From NCBI RefSeq assembly GCF_000585335.1, contig NZ_KK073872.1, forward strand, positions 1,479,283-1,543,282: 64,000 nt of DNA, read 5' to 3'. This DNA is from Cloacibacillus evryensis DSM 19522. Lineage in GTDB: Bacteria > Synergistota > Synergistia > Synergistales > Synergistaceae. The notes under the pieces were generated by a model, which was not told the DNA's origin, did no database searches, and worked only from the letters and a program-made list of their open reading frames with translations. This document shows, one piece after another, positions 8,337 through 17,371 of the stretch (the stretch's first letter is position 1; each line of letters opens with the position of its first letter). A program made the translations under genes and the position numbers.

Positions 8337-9303
8337 AATTTCCTTTATAACGCCGCTTCACTGCGGAAGCGGGGAGAGCGCGAAATCACTTGAAAGTTCG
8401 CGCGCCTCGATTTGCGCCGACACGCTCTTCTCCGCCCTCTGCTGTGAAGCCGCGGCGGACGGCGGCGCGCAGGCCGTTTCCGACCTTTGCGAAGGGGCGA
8501 AAAGAGGTGACGTCCTATTCAGCGACCTCTTTCCATATCACGGAGACGATATCTACATTCCCAAGCCGGCCCTGCTGCCGAAGACCTTTGGCGAGGCGCT
8601 TGAGGCAGACCGAAAAAAAGCGATGAAAAGTCTGGAATACATCCCGCTGCTGCGGCTGGAAGAATATATAGACTCAATGGAGGGGCGGTCCCTTTTTGAG
8701 CCGGAGGGAATATTCAAAAACTTTGCGGAAACCGAAATTGTTGAAAAAGTATCCCTGAAAGGTCTGGAAAAGAGCAATCCATACTTTGTGACGACCTCTG
8801 TCTTCAACAGAGGATGCGGCCTCCACGGCCTCATCGCCTGCGGGGACGAAAAAAAATTGAAGACCGTAAAACGTCTGCTGAGGCTCCTCGGCATGGGAGG
8901 GATAGGCGGAAAAGTCAGCGCGGGGTACGGCAAATTTAAAATAGCCGACGAATATGACCTTACGTATGAGGAAGATGCCTACGACGAACAGACGAAGAGG
9001 CTGTGGCGTATGCTGACGACGGAAAAGGCTCAGGCATATCTCAGCCTTACCACCTCGCTTCCGTCGGACGAAGAGCTTGGGGAGGCTATGGAAGGTTCCC
9101 TGACCACGCTGCGGCGGCGCGGTGGATTTGTCGCCTCCGAAAGCTATGGCGCGTCGCGCAAAAAAGACACGCAGTACTTCTTGGGCGCCGGTTCGCTCTT
9201 CCGAAAAAAATATACCGGAACGCTCTATAATGTCGCGCGCGGCGGCGCGCACCCCGTTTACAGATATTCAAAGCCGATATTTCTGGGGGTGGACTACCAG
9301 TGA
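8317..9303 (+). CDS. csm4: Csm4, crRNA 5'-tag binding RAMP subunit
   Basis: A 328-residue RAMP (Cas5-like) protein. It begins NYYLYKISFITPLHCGSGESAKSL, resembling Csm4 N-termini that cap the 5' tag of crRNA, and carries a glycine-rich loop (GMGGIGGKVSAGYGKF, about residues 193-208). It overlaps csm3 by 20 bp and shares a GTGA overlap with csm5, so the genes are translationally coupled. Confidence 0.9.
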   Translation: MNYYLYKISFITPLHCGSGESAKSLESSRASICADTLFSALCCEAAADGGAQAVSDLCEGAKRGDVLFSDLFPYHGDDIYIPKPALLPKTFGEALEADRKKAMKSLEYIPLLRLEEYIDSMEGRSLFEPEGIFKNFAETEIVEKVSLKGLEKSNPYFVTTSVFNRGCGLHGLIACGDEKKLKTVKRLLRLLGMGGIGGKVSAGYGKFKIADEYDLTYEEDAYDEQTKRLWRMLTTEKAQAYLSLTTSLPSDEELGEAMEGSLTTLRRRGGFVASESYGASRKKDTQYFLGAGSLFRKKYTGTLYNVARGGAHPVYRYSKPIFLGVDYQ

Positions 9304-10388
9304 ACCAGCTCAAAAACTACAGGATAAAAATAACCGTAGCCACACCAGTCTTCATCGGGTCGGGGCTGAGCTACCAAAAAAATGAATACTTTTATGACAG
9401 AGATACACGGAAGATCCACATCATAAACCCAGAAATCCTGATGCGGTGGATCGTTGAAAAAGGGCGAATACAGAATTTTGAAAGCTTCTCGCTCTCCGGC
9501 GCGTCCCTTTCAAAATTCTTTGAAGATCTTCGCGTCCGTCCCGAAAGCATCCCCGGGCTTATCGAATACAGCGCCGACGCCGGCGCCGCCGTCGAACAGG
9601 GGAGGCTGATCGAGATCAAAGCCTTTATAAAAGACACCGCCAACCGCCCGTACATTCCCGGCAGCTCCCTGAAGGGCGCGCTGCGCACCGTCATCCTGAC
9701 AAAGATGCTGCGGGACGCCGGACGGGAAGAATTCCTGGATAATGAAAGAATAGCGAAGAAAAATCCCGCCGCTCAAATAGAAATAAAGCATCTCCACACG
9801 CTTGACAGAGCGGGGGAAAAGGCAAACGCTCTCAACAGCGTGATGTCGGCCCTCTCCATCTCCGACAGCGCGCCGCTTGCCCAGCCCTCGCTCACGCTGT
9901 GCCGGAAGATCGACGTATCCAAAGGCGGATATGAGGGGCGGCTGAACATTGCCCGCGAGTGCCTGTGTCCGGGGACGGAAGCCGAGTTCATCCTCACACT
10001 CAAGCCGGAGAGCGGAAAAATAGACGCCGGATATATCAAAAAGGCGGTTGAAGAATTCGGCGGATACTATAGCCGGACATACGCCGATAAATTCAGCCTT
10101 CCGCAGGGGGCTGTAAAAGAAGATTTCAGCAACTGCATCCTTCTCGGCGGAGGCTGCGGCTATTTCGGGAAAAACATCCTCTATCCCGGCAGGGATTATG
10201 AAAGCGCTCTGCGGCTTGCCGCCGCGCTGATGGCCAAAAAATACGCAAAACACAAACACGAAGGGGATGTGGAAACCGGCGTATCTCCGCATACCTTGAA
10301 ATACACGGAATATATAGAGCCGAACGGACGCGGCTCCGTCAAATGTCAGATGGGGATATGCCGTGTGGACATAGAGGAGCGCGCCTGA
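9300..10388 (+). CDS. csm5: Csm5, RAMP subunit at the crRNA 3' end
   Basis: A 362-residue RAMP protein. Csm5-like features are the N-terminal KITVATPVFIGSGLSYQKNEYF, the PYIPGSSLKGALRTVIL motif and a glycine-rich C-terminal part (LLGGGCGYFGKN). The GTG start overlaps the csm4 stop in GTGA. Cas6 starts one base after its stop. Csm5 lies at the 3' end of the crRNA and helps its maturation. Confidence 0.9.
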   Translation: MNQLKNYRIKITVATPVFIGSGLSYQKNEYFYDRDTRKIHIINPEILMRWIVEKGRIQNFESFSLSGASLSKFFEDLRVRPESIPGLIEYSADAGAAVEQGRLIEIKAFIKDTANRPYIPGSSLKGALRTVILTKMLRDAGREEFLDNERIAKKNPAAQIEIKHLHTLDRAGEKANALNSVMSALSISDSAPLAQPSLTLCRKIDVSKGGYEGRLNIARECLCPGTEAEFILTLKPESGKIDAGYIKKAVEEFGGYYSRTYADKFSLPQGAVKEDFSNCILLGGGCGYFGKNILYPGRDYESALRLAAALMAKKYAKHKHEGDVETGVSPHTLKYTEYIEPNGRGSVKCQMGICRVDIEERA

Positions 10389-10389
10389 A

Positions 10390-11145
10390 ATGATAAAAGA
10401 ATATACTCTGAGGCTGAAGCGGCGCGGCGGGGAGGCGCCGCTTGAATATGCGGACGCCTACCCCCTCTACGCGGCGCTGCTGGAGCTGGCGGGAACACGG
10501 ACCGCTCAGAACCTTCATGAGGAGGGACGCCCCTCCCTTTCGCAATACCTTATGCCCATGGAGGGCGGCGCCGGCGCTCTCTGGAGAATCACGCTGTGGA
10601 AAAAAGAAGAACAGGAAGAGATCGCCCCGCTGCTCACGAAAAACCGGGAATTTACCCTCAGATCGAAAAAAACAACGTTGACAGTGGAAGAAAAAAGCGT
10701 GATAGAAATAAGCAGCCTCTCCGAGCTGCTTGAGATCCCCGGCGCGAACCGTGACGCATCGAGGTTCTTCCTCCGTTTTCTCTCTCCCGCGTCCTACCGC
10801 AGCGGCGGCGAATACCAGATATTTCCGTCGGTGAGACATATTGTGCGCAGCGCCGCGCAGACATGGAATGATGTCTTTCCTGAAAATTCAATGGACGACG
10901 AAGAGGCGATGTCCATGCTGGAGGCCGGCGTAAAAATAACGGGCTATAATCTTAAAAGCGTTTACTATGCCTTGAAGGGAAACAAAATACCGGCTTTTTG
11001 CGGAACGGCCACGCTGAACGCGCGCCTTTCCGCGCCGATGCTGCAATTGCTGCGGGCGCTTCTCTCTCTGGGGACATTATGCGGCACGGGGATAAAGACG
11101 ACGCTTGGGATGGGCGGCATGAAAGCGACAGAATCTCCGCGATGA
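10390..11145 (+). CDS. cas6: Cas6 pre-crRNA endoribonuclease
   Basis: A 251-residue protein with the Cas6 C-terminal glycine-rich segment GTGIKTTLGMGGM and a RAMP-like N-terminus. Cas6 cuts the repeat on the 3' side of its hairpin, leaving an 8-base 5' tag, here expected to be ACGAAAAC. It ends the csm operon and lies 164 bp before the first repeat. The catalytic residues cannot be assigned by eye. Confidence 0.88.
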   Translation: MIKEYTLRLKRRGGEAPLEYADAYPLYAALLELAGTRTAQNLHEEGRPSLSQYLMPMEGGAGALWRITLWKKEEQEEIAPLLTKNREFTLRSKKTTLTVEEKSVIEISSLSELLEIPGANRDASRFFLRFLSPASYRSGGEYQIFPSVRHIVRSAAQTWNDVFPENSMDDEEAMSMLEAGVKITGYNLKSVYYALKGNKIPAFCGTATLNARLSAPMLQLLRALLSLGTLCGTGIKTTLGMGGMKATESPR

Positions 11146-11309
11146 TATGAGGTAAAAGCTCTAAAGGAGACGGACTGTTCGCGATGCTGATCATTCCTGT
11201 AAAAAAATAGATTTTCATGAAAAATACCGACCGTGTTTTGTATTAAAAATTGAAGTTCGCGGAAAACGATGGAAAAAATATTGCTGAAGCTGTATATTTT
11301 ACCGGTACC
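11146..11309 (+). promoter_or_regulatory. CRISPR leader
   Basis: This A+T-rich stretch between cas6 and the first repeat holds no credible gene. It is on the leader side because the opposite end of the array carries the degenerate terminal repeat, and because the repeat read on the + strand ends in a Csm-type crRNA tag. It should contain the array promoter, but no unambiguous -35/-10 pair is seen. Confidence 0.6.
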
Positions 11310-14148
11310 ATTTCAACTCACCCCCGCGAGGGGACGAAAACATCCCGATTTTACAGACGGTCGGCGATGCCGCGAATTTCAACTCACCCCCGCGAGGGGA
11401 CGAAAACCTATCTGAACTGCTCCCGGTATTTTCCCCTGCCGATTTCAACTCACCCCCGCGAGGGGACGAAAACTTTATGCTCTCGAAAGGGGGAGAAAAA
11501 GCAATGATTTCAACTCACCCCCGCGAGGGGACGAAAACACCTCCCTAATCGCGCCTTCACAGCCGTAGCCGAATTTCAACTCACCCCCGCGAGGGGACGA
11601 AAACTGTTTCGCGGCTTCTTCTGTATTGCCGTCATTCTCATTTCAACTCACCCCCGCGAGGGGACGAAAACAGGCATCGAGAATACGAAGCGGTAGCGCT
11701 TCGGATTTCAACTCACCCCCGCGAGGGGACGAAAACCCTCAAGGATTTGCCTTATATAGCGGTCAGGATTATTTCAACTCACCCCCGCGAGGGGACGAAA
11801 ACCAGTCAGGCCCGTAAAATCATTATGGAGTACTGCATTTCAACTCACCCCCGCGAGGGGACGAAAACATGTAGCCAAAGTAACAGCCGAGTTCTTCTTC
11901 TGATTTCAACTCACCCCCGCGAGGGGACGAAAACCCCTTTCCAAAATCAAAAGTATTGCCTATCCAATTTCAACTCACCCCCGCGAGGGGACGAAAACTT
12001 TATCCACACCCTATATATATAGTAGAGTATGGATTTCAACTCACCCCCGCGAGGGGACGAAAACGCGGTCGCGCAGGGATACAACGATTTCAAGGAATTT
12101 CAACTCACCCCCGCGAGGGGACGAAAACGCTCTCATTCTTGCGGCAGTAGACGCGGTACTTCATTTCAACTCACCCCCGCGAGGGGACGAAAACGCGCCC
12201 CATCGCTGATAAGGCAAATGGTGCGCCGATTTCAACTCACCCCCGCGAGGGGACGAAAACACCCAAAACGGAAAGAGAGCTTAATTAAGTTGATTTCAAC
12301 TCACCCCCGCGAGGGGACGAAAACCATTTTTCTTAATTTCCGTTACCATATCATTTCATTTCAACTCACCCCCGCGAGGGGACGAAAACATCGGTGTAAC
12401 AACTTTCTTCATCTCTGCCATTATTTCAACTCACCCCCGCGAGGGGACGAAAACCTCTGGCTCGGGCACCACTATCATCGCCGCCCAATTTCAACTCACC
12501 CCCGCGAGGGGACGAAAACATCGTCAACATGACCGAAACTACCACACTTCGAATTTCAACTCACCCCCGCGAGGGGACGAAAACTTTGGCCACTTACAAA
12601 TTTCGTCAGGTCCGTAATTTCAACTCACCCCCGCGAGGGGACGAAAACAATAACGCCGCGCAAAAAGATAGCGTAGCTCCTAATTTCAACTCACCCCCGC
12701 GAGGGGACGAAAACCTCATCGCCAGTTTCTGCGCTACGCGGTCGTAGATTTCAACTCACCCCCGCGAGGGGACGAAAACGCGGTACGCGTGACGGTCAGC
12801 TCAAGCATCTATATTTCAACTCACCCCCGCGAGGGGACGAAAACGGCGTCACGCCGTCGGCCGCAAAACCATCCATATTTCAACTCACCCCCGCGAGGGG
12901 ACGAAAACAAAACTCCCACACTTCGAGCAGTAGTCCATTTCGATTTCAACTCACCCCCGCGAGGGGACGAAAACGCAAGCGGGTAAATACCATGTACTAT
13001 GAGGCCATTTCAACTCACCCCCGCGAGGGGACGAAAACACAACGCCGAATCTCTTGATCGAAGGCGTGCTTCATTTCAACTCACCCCCGCGAGGGGACGA
13101 AAACATCATTGTTACGATTTTAACCCCGATTAGTTGATTTCAACTCACCCCCGCGAGGGGACGAAAACGAAAGGAGGTGAGGCGATGTGATAGATAAAGA
13201 AGATTTCAACTCACCCCCGCGAGGGGACGAAAACTAAACATCGCAAACATCACGAGCATGTAATTAATTTCAACTCACCCCCGCGAGGGGACGAAAACTT
13301 TCAAACTTAATACGGCGGCCATTTACTTTTACAATTTCAACTCACCCCCGCGAGGGGACGAAAACTGTAAGGTGAGATAATCAATTCTAACTTAATCATT
13401 TCAACTCACCCCCGCGAGGGGACGAAAACCTATCCTATTTCTACAGTGGATACACGGCAAGATTTCAACTCACCCCCGCGAGGGGACGAAAACGCCTATA
13501 GGCGGCATGGTATAAGCCCCTTAGTTAGATTTCAACTCACCCCCGCGAGGGGACGAAAACGTGAAAAGCTGTTATCTCAGCTTGGATACGTTGAATTTCA
13601 ACTCACCCCCGCGAGGGGACGAAAACTCAACGTCGCGTGCGCCATCCCCAAAAACATCAAATTTCAACTCACCCCCGCGAGGGGACGAAAACCAAGCTTG
13701 GGCAGGAAGAAACGGATATGAAATCGTAATTTCAACTCACCCCCGCGAGGGGACGAAAACACTCCAACCAGAGCGGCGGCGCTGAATACAATTATTTCAA
13801 CTCACCCCCGCGAGGGGACGAAAACGTCTGTGCAGTTTTTATCAACATCTAGCAGCTCGATTTCAACTCACCCCCGCGAGGGGACGAAAACATCGATGTG
13901 CGACAGGGGAGAGCTACCATACAATTTCAACTCACCCCCGCGAGGGGACGAAAACAAACGGTATTGATCGATACCTTAGTTTTATCGCATTTCAACTCAC
14001 CCCCGCGAGGGGGCGAAAACGTCGGTAGTTTTTTCGGGATCGGGCCCCTCTGCAATTTCAACTCACCCCCGCGAGGGGACGAAAACATCTCCGCGTCCGT
14101 TTCTCCGCTGATGAACAGATGATTTCAACTCACCCCCGCGAGGGGACG
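11310..14148 (+). CRISPR. Type III-A CRISPR array, 44 repeats, 43 spacers
   Basis: The repeat is 32 bp, starting atttcaactcac and ending gaggggacgaaaac. A cccc-gcga-gggg hairpin (GNRA tetraloop) precedes the last 8 bases. That end, ACGAAAAC, matches the form of the crRNA tag of Csm systems such as Staphylococcus epidermidis (ACGAGAAC), so crRNA is read from the + strand. I counted 44 repeats at a 64-68 bp period; spacers are 32-36 bp. All repeats look identical except the one at 13989-14020 (ggggg-cg instead of gggga-cg) and the last (14122-14148), which keeps only 27 bases and loses the tag. Open frames through the array are artefacts. Confidence 0.98.
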
Positions 14149-14162
14149 CAGGCGTGTCGTAT

Positions 14163-14200
14163 GGCGTATTGAAGTGATTGGATAGTTGTTTCAATACGCC
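14163..14200. repeat. Perfect 11-bp inverted repeat at the array/phage-remnant junction
   Basis: ggcgtattgaa (14163-14173) and ttcaatacgcc (14190-14200) are exact inverse complements separated by 16 bases. The element lies between the degenerate last repeat and the phage fragment. No T-run follows, so it is not a typical terminator. It could be an operator, a recombination scar or part of the phage sequence. Confidence 0.7.
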
Positions 14201-14760
14201 TCGCCCGCGACACCGGCGTCGAAGATCCCTACATGAAAGAGGCCTCCGACTTCCTCGACCGCCTCAAAGCCAGGACCCCGGGACTCTCCGCCGATCTGCC
14301 GACCCAATACTCATGGCTCACGGGAGAGGCCAGGACCTTCGGAGACTACAGCCTTGTCAACTTCGTACCTTACAAAGAGAGCACAGACGACCAGATACAC
14401 GCCGAACTCCTCTCCTACGGCGCGAAACTCGGAGGGCCGTCCAGGACCCAAAACGGCGTCCGTCTATCCGACGAACAATACAGCCGCCTCTGCGAACTCC
14501 ACGGCACGTTGAAAATCGGAGGCCTCACGCTCATGCAGGCCCTCGAACGCGAGGCCTGCTCCGCAACATACCAGAAAGTGCCCGAAGGCGACGCACGCAT
14601 GAAAGAACTCAACTCCGTCATCGGCAAATACCGCATAGAAGCCAGAAACCGGCTCAAACGCGAATTTCCAGAACTTGCGCCTAAATCTGCCTGGCGGTAT
14701 AATCAGTCAAATACAGCCGAGACAGACCTGCAAAAACTGATACGTTACGGGCAGTCGTAA
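14173..14760 (+). pseudogene. 3' remnant of a large phage structural-type protein
   Basis: The frame is open from 14173 and reads coherently from about ARDTGVEDPYM (14203) to the stop at 14758-14760. There is no proper start or ribosome site upstream of ATG 14233; upstream lies the inverted repeat and the CRISPR array. The C-terminal segment (VRLSDEQYSRLCELHG... then a charged helix ending RLKREFPELAPK) resembles the ends of very large phage virion proteins, which commonly close with an LTxEEYxxxxxxxG helix pair. I infer a truncated prophage gene. A de novo intact gene from ATG 14233 (175 residues) is possible but less likely. Confidence 0.6.
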
Positions 14761-14773
14761 AGAAAGGTAAGTG

Positions 14774-14956
14774 ATGTCGATGTCAAAAGTGATAATAGCG
14801 TGCGGACCTGGTGGATGCAAAATGTATGAAGCCCCAGAAGGATACACTCTCGAAGAGGCACAAAGACAAGGCATCCTTCGCGAAGTCAAAGAGCATAAGC
14901 CCAAAAGAAAACATATCAAACAATACTGGCAGAACAAAGAAGAACATATAGACTAG
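14774..14956 (+). CDS. Small protein of unknown function, phage-remnant associated
   Basis: A 60-residue ORF starting MSMSKVIIACGPGGCKMYEAPEGYTL, with a lysine-rich end (KPKRKHIKQYWQNKEEHID). GAAAGG lies about 8 bases upstream of ATG 14774; GTG 14771 and ATG 14780 are alternatives. It sits 13 bp after the phage remnant on the same strand and is followed by a strong terminator, which suggests it is or was the last gene of a phage transcript. I do not recognise a family. Confidence 0.5.
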   Translation: MSMSKVIIACGPGGCKMYEAPEGYTLEEAQRQGILREVKEHKPKRKHIKQYWQNKEEHID

Positions 14957-14984
14957 CCAGTCTTGACATTCCATAACCAACCAA

Positions 14985-15024
14985 ACGCCCTCCCCTGACA
15001 AACCCAGTCACGGAGGGTGTTTTT
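14985..15024 (+). terminator. Rho-independent terminator after the phage remnant
   Basis: Arms acgccctcc and ggagggtgt pair over nine positions with one G-T wobble, followed by TTTTT. It closes the short transcript of the phage fragment and the small ORF. Confidence 0.8.
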
Positions 15025-15493
15025 CATTATGGTGCATTATAAGAAGAAGAAACAATTATAACTGACTAAAAGAGGTGATAACAATCTCCATAATAACAAA
15101 AACCATCTACACAGCGGACGCCGCAGCCCCTGTCTTTATCGTCTCTTTTCGTATACCTTTCGAGATTTCACACCAACATCTTTTCTGCCGGAGCGCCATG
15201 ATAAACGCACCAGCAAATTGACAGAGTATAAATTTATGCTTGTAAGCGATTGCGAGAGAATGGTAAATTGCGATTTAGCGCTCTGCCCTTCCGTCGCTCC
15301 GGCCTCCGAGCTGGAGCCGAGTGGCGTTGGTTTTTGTTTTACAATCGATGTTGGAACAAACCTGAAGCCACTGGATGCCGGGGCAAGCCCGGCATGACAA
15401 GATAAACCCCAATTTGTCGTTCTCTCATAATCACTTATAAAAGCCAATTTATCCTCTGTGACCTGTCGATGCGTCCGCCAGGCGCATATGTCT
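15025..15493. other. Intergenic region with a palindromic repeat
   Basis: No credible gene is seen in about 470 bp. At 15375-15395 arms atgccggg and cccggcat pair around gcaag; this motif (tgccggg-cttgc-cccggca on the other strand) recurs between genes in many bacteria and causes spurious predictions translating as SCHAGLAPASS. A weaker dyad lies near 15300 (ggcctcc/ggagcc). The stretch is compatible with decayed prophage or repeat DNA. Confidence 0.55.
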
Positions 15494-15522
15494 TTGACGT
15501 TCCCACGCCGCTGTTATACAAT
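15494..15522 (+). promoter_or_regulatory. Sigma-70-type promoter for the nif3-trpS-scpAB cluster
   Basis: TTGACG and TACAAT are separated by 17 bp, close to consensus on both hexamers. The -10 ends 30 bp before the Nif3-like start codon. Confidence 0.75.
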
Positions 15523-15552
15523 TATCTGATGTAATAGAGCGGGGGTGCGGAG

Positions 15553-16335
15553 ATGAAGCTTTCTGAGGTTATTTCAAGGATAGAAAAAAGAATACCGAAG
15601 AGCTGGGCGGAGCCGTGGGATAATCCCGGCCTTGCCGCGGGCGCTCCTGGTGCGGAGGTATCGCGGATCGCCCTCTCGCTTGACGCGACGCCGGAGACGG
15701 TCGCCGCCGCGGCTTCGCTTAGCTGCGGGTTGCTCGTTACTCACCATCCGCTGATCTTTCACCCGCTGAAGTCTGTGGTGAACGATGACTATGTGGGGCG
15801 CACGCTCTTTTCCGCGATCCGGCAGGAGGTCGCGGTATACGCGGCGCATACCAACTGGGACTCGTCGCCGGAGGGCGTGAATTTTGAGCTGGCTTCGTTG
15901 CTGGGGGTGGAGAAGGCCAAACCGCTGGTCCCCGCGGACAGCGGCGCGTGGGGGATGGGGGCGGCGGGGGAGCTTCCCTCTGCCGTCAGGCTTGCCGAAC
16001 TTTCGGATCTGCTGCATGAGCGATGGCGTCTCTCTAATTTTACCATCTACGGCGGCGATCGGATGATAAGGAGCGTCGCGCTCGGCGGCGGGGCCTGTCA
16101 GGAATTCTGGCGCGAGGCACTGGCGTCTGGCGCGGATTGTTTCATTACCGCAGACCTATCCTATCACTACCGGCAGGAGGCGCTCGACGCCGGGCTCGCG
16201 CTCGTGAGCGCCGACCACGGCGAGATGGAGCGGGCTTCGCTGCCGGCATTGAGAGCTGTGATCGAGGCCGAGACGGGCCTTCCCGTCACGCTTATCGAAG
16301 AAAAAACCGCGCCTTTTGAACATGGGCGCATATAA
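15553..16335 (+). CDS. Nif3-like dinuclear metal-center protein (DUF34)
   Basis: A 260-residue member of the Nif3/YqfO/YbgI family, which forms hexameric toroids with a two-metal site. Seen motifs are SWAEPWDNPGL near the N-terminus, LLVTHHPLIFHPLKSV with the paired metal-binding histidines, YAAHTNWDSSPEGVN, and a C-terminal SADHGEME segment carrying the remaining ligands. It has the short form without the inserted PII-like domain. GGGGTGCGGAG lies just upstream of the start. In many bacteria the gene is next to rpoD/dnaG; here it leads a group with trpS. Biochemical role is unsettled for the family. Confidence 0.88.
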   Translation: MKLSEVISRIEKRIPKSWAEPWDNPGLAAGAPGAEVSRIALSLDATPETVAAAASLSCGLLVTHHPLIFHPLKSVVNDDYVGRTLFSAIRQEVAVYAAHTNWDSSPEGVNFELASLLGVEKAKPLVPADSGAWGMGAAGELPSAVRLAELSDLLHERWRLSNFTIYGGDRMIRSVALGGGACQEFWREALASGADCFITADLSYHYRQEALDAGLALVSADHGEMERASLPALRAVIEAETGLPVTLIEEKTAPFEHGRI

Positions 16336-16368
16336 TTTACAAATGTAATTGAAAGGATGTTTTGTGTG

Positions 16369-17364
16369 ATGGATGAGAGAAAGAGGATTTTCAGCGGTAT
16401 GAGGCCCACGGGGCGCCTCCATTACGGCCACATGGCGGGAGCGCTCATCAACTGGGTGAAGCTGCAGAATGAATATAATTGCTTCTGGGGCATCGTCGAC
16501 TGGCACGCGATGATGTCGGATTACGCGGACCCGAGCAAGGTGAAGGAGAATTGCTACGAGATATTGCTCGACTGGCTCGCGGTTGGCGTCGATCCCGAGA
16601 AGTCCTCGATCTTCATCCAGTCGCACGTTAAGCAGCACGCGGAGATCCACCTCGCTCTTTCGATGATCACGCCGCTCGGCTGGCTCCAGCGCTGCCCGAC
16701 TTATAAAGAGCAGATACTCAATCTGCAGAATAAGGACCTTTCGACCTATGCCTTCCTCGGTTATCCCGTGCTGATGGCGGGGGACATCCTGCTCTATAAA
16801 TCATGGGGGGTGCCGGTAGGCGAGGACCAGAGCGCGCATCTTGAGCTGACGCGCGAGGTGGCGCGCCGCTTCAACGGCTTCTACGGCGAGGTCTTCCCGG
16901 AACCGGAGACGCTGCTGACGCCAGCCGCGAAGATGCCGGGGACAGACGGCCGCAAGATGAGCAAATCTTACGGAAATTCGCTGCAGATCGCCGAGGATAT
17001 GGAGACGATCTGGGGCAAGGTGCGCACGATGATGACCGACCCGGCGCGCGAACGCCGGACGGATAAGGGAACGCCCGAAAAGTGTCCCGTTTGGGATGTA
17101 CACAAGTTCTTCAATAAGGACGCGCAGGAGCTTGCCGAGATACACGAGGGCTGTCTGAACGCCGGCATCGGCTGTGTCGACTGTAAGAAGAAGCTGATGG
17201 CGCATCTCACGGAGATGATGGACCCCATCCAGAAGCGCCGCGCGGAGCTTGCGAAGCGCCCCGACGATCTCAAGCAGATACTTGAGACGGGCGCGGCGCG
17301 CGCGCGCAAGGTCGCGGAGGGCACGATGGAAAACGTCTATTCGGCGATGAACCTCATACATTAG
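16369..17364 (+). CDS. trpS: Tryptophanyl-tRNA synthetase
   Basis: Class I synthetase charging tRNA-Trp. From ATG 16369 it has 331 residues, with the HIGH-type motif HYGH (18-21) in GMRPTGRLHYGH and the intact KMSKS loop (196-200). The G-x-x-P-T-G-x-x-H opening is that of TrpRS rather than TyrRS. An in-frame ATG at 16357 lies on the AAAGGA ribosome site and is rejected; GTG 16366 is an alternative. Transcribed with the Nif3-like gene 20-30 bp upstream and scpA just downstream. Confidence 0.95.
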   Translation: MDERKRIFSGMRPTGRLHYGHMAGALINWVKLQNEYNCFWGIVDWHAMMSDYADPSKVKENCYEILLDWLAVGVDPEKSSIFIQSHVKQHAEIHLALSMITPLGWLQRCPTYKEQILNLQNKDLSTYAFLGYPVLMAGDILLYKSWGVPVGEDQSAHLELTREVARRFNGFYGEVFPEPETLLTPAAKMPGTDGRKMSKSYGNSLQIAEDMETIWGKVRTMMTDPARERRTDKGTPEKCPVWDVHKFFNKDAQELAEIHEGCLNAGIGCVDCKKKLMAHLTEMMDPIQKRRAELAKRPDDLKQILETGAARARKVAEGTMENVYSAMNLIH

Positions 17365-17371
17365 GGAAGTC

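Noticed and set aside
11250-14122. Many open frames on the + strand translating as STHPREGTKT, FQLTPARGRK or FNSPPRGDEN repeats
   Set aside because: They are read-throughs of the 32-bp CRISPR repeat in three frames, without ribosome sites.
14178-14684. 168-codon frame overlapping the phage remnant
   Set aside because: Arg/Pro-rich out-of-frame shadow; the overlapping frame ending at 14760 has normal composition.
15136-15447. 103-codon minus-strand frame containing SCHAGLAPASS
   Set aside because: This peptide is a known artefact of a dispersed intergenic palindrome (tgccgggcttgccccggca type); no ribosome site.
16357-16368. ATG 16357 as trpS start
   Set aside because: It abuts the AAAGGA site itself; 16369 (or GTG 16366) has correct spacing.
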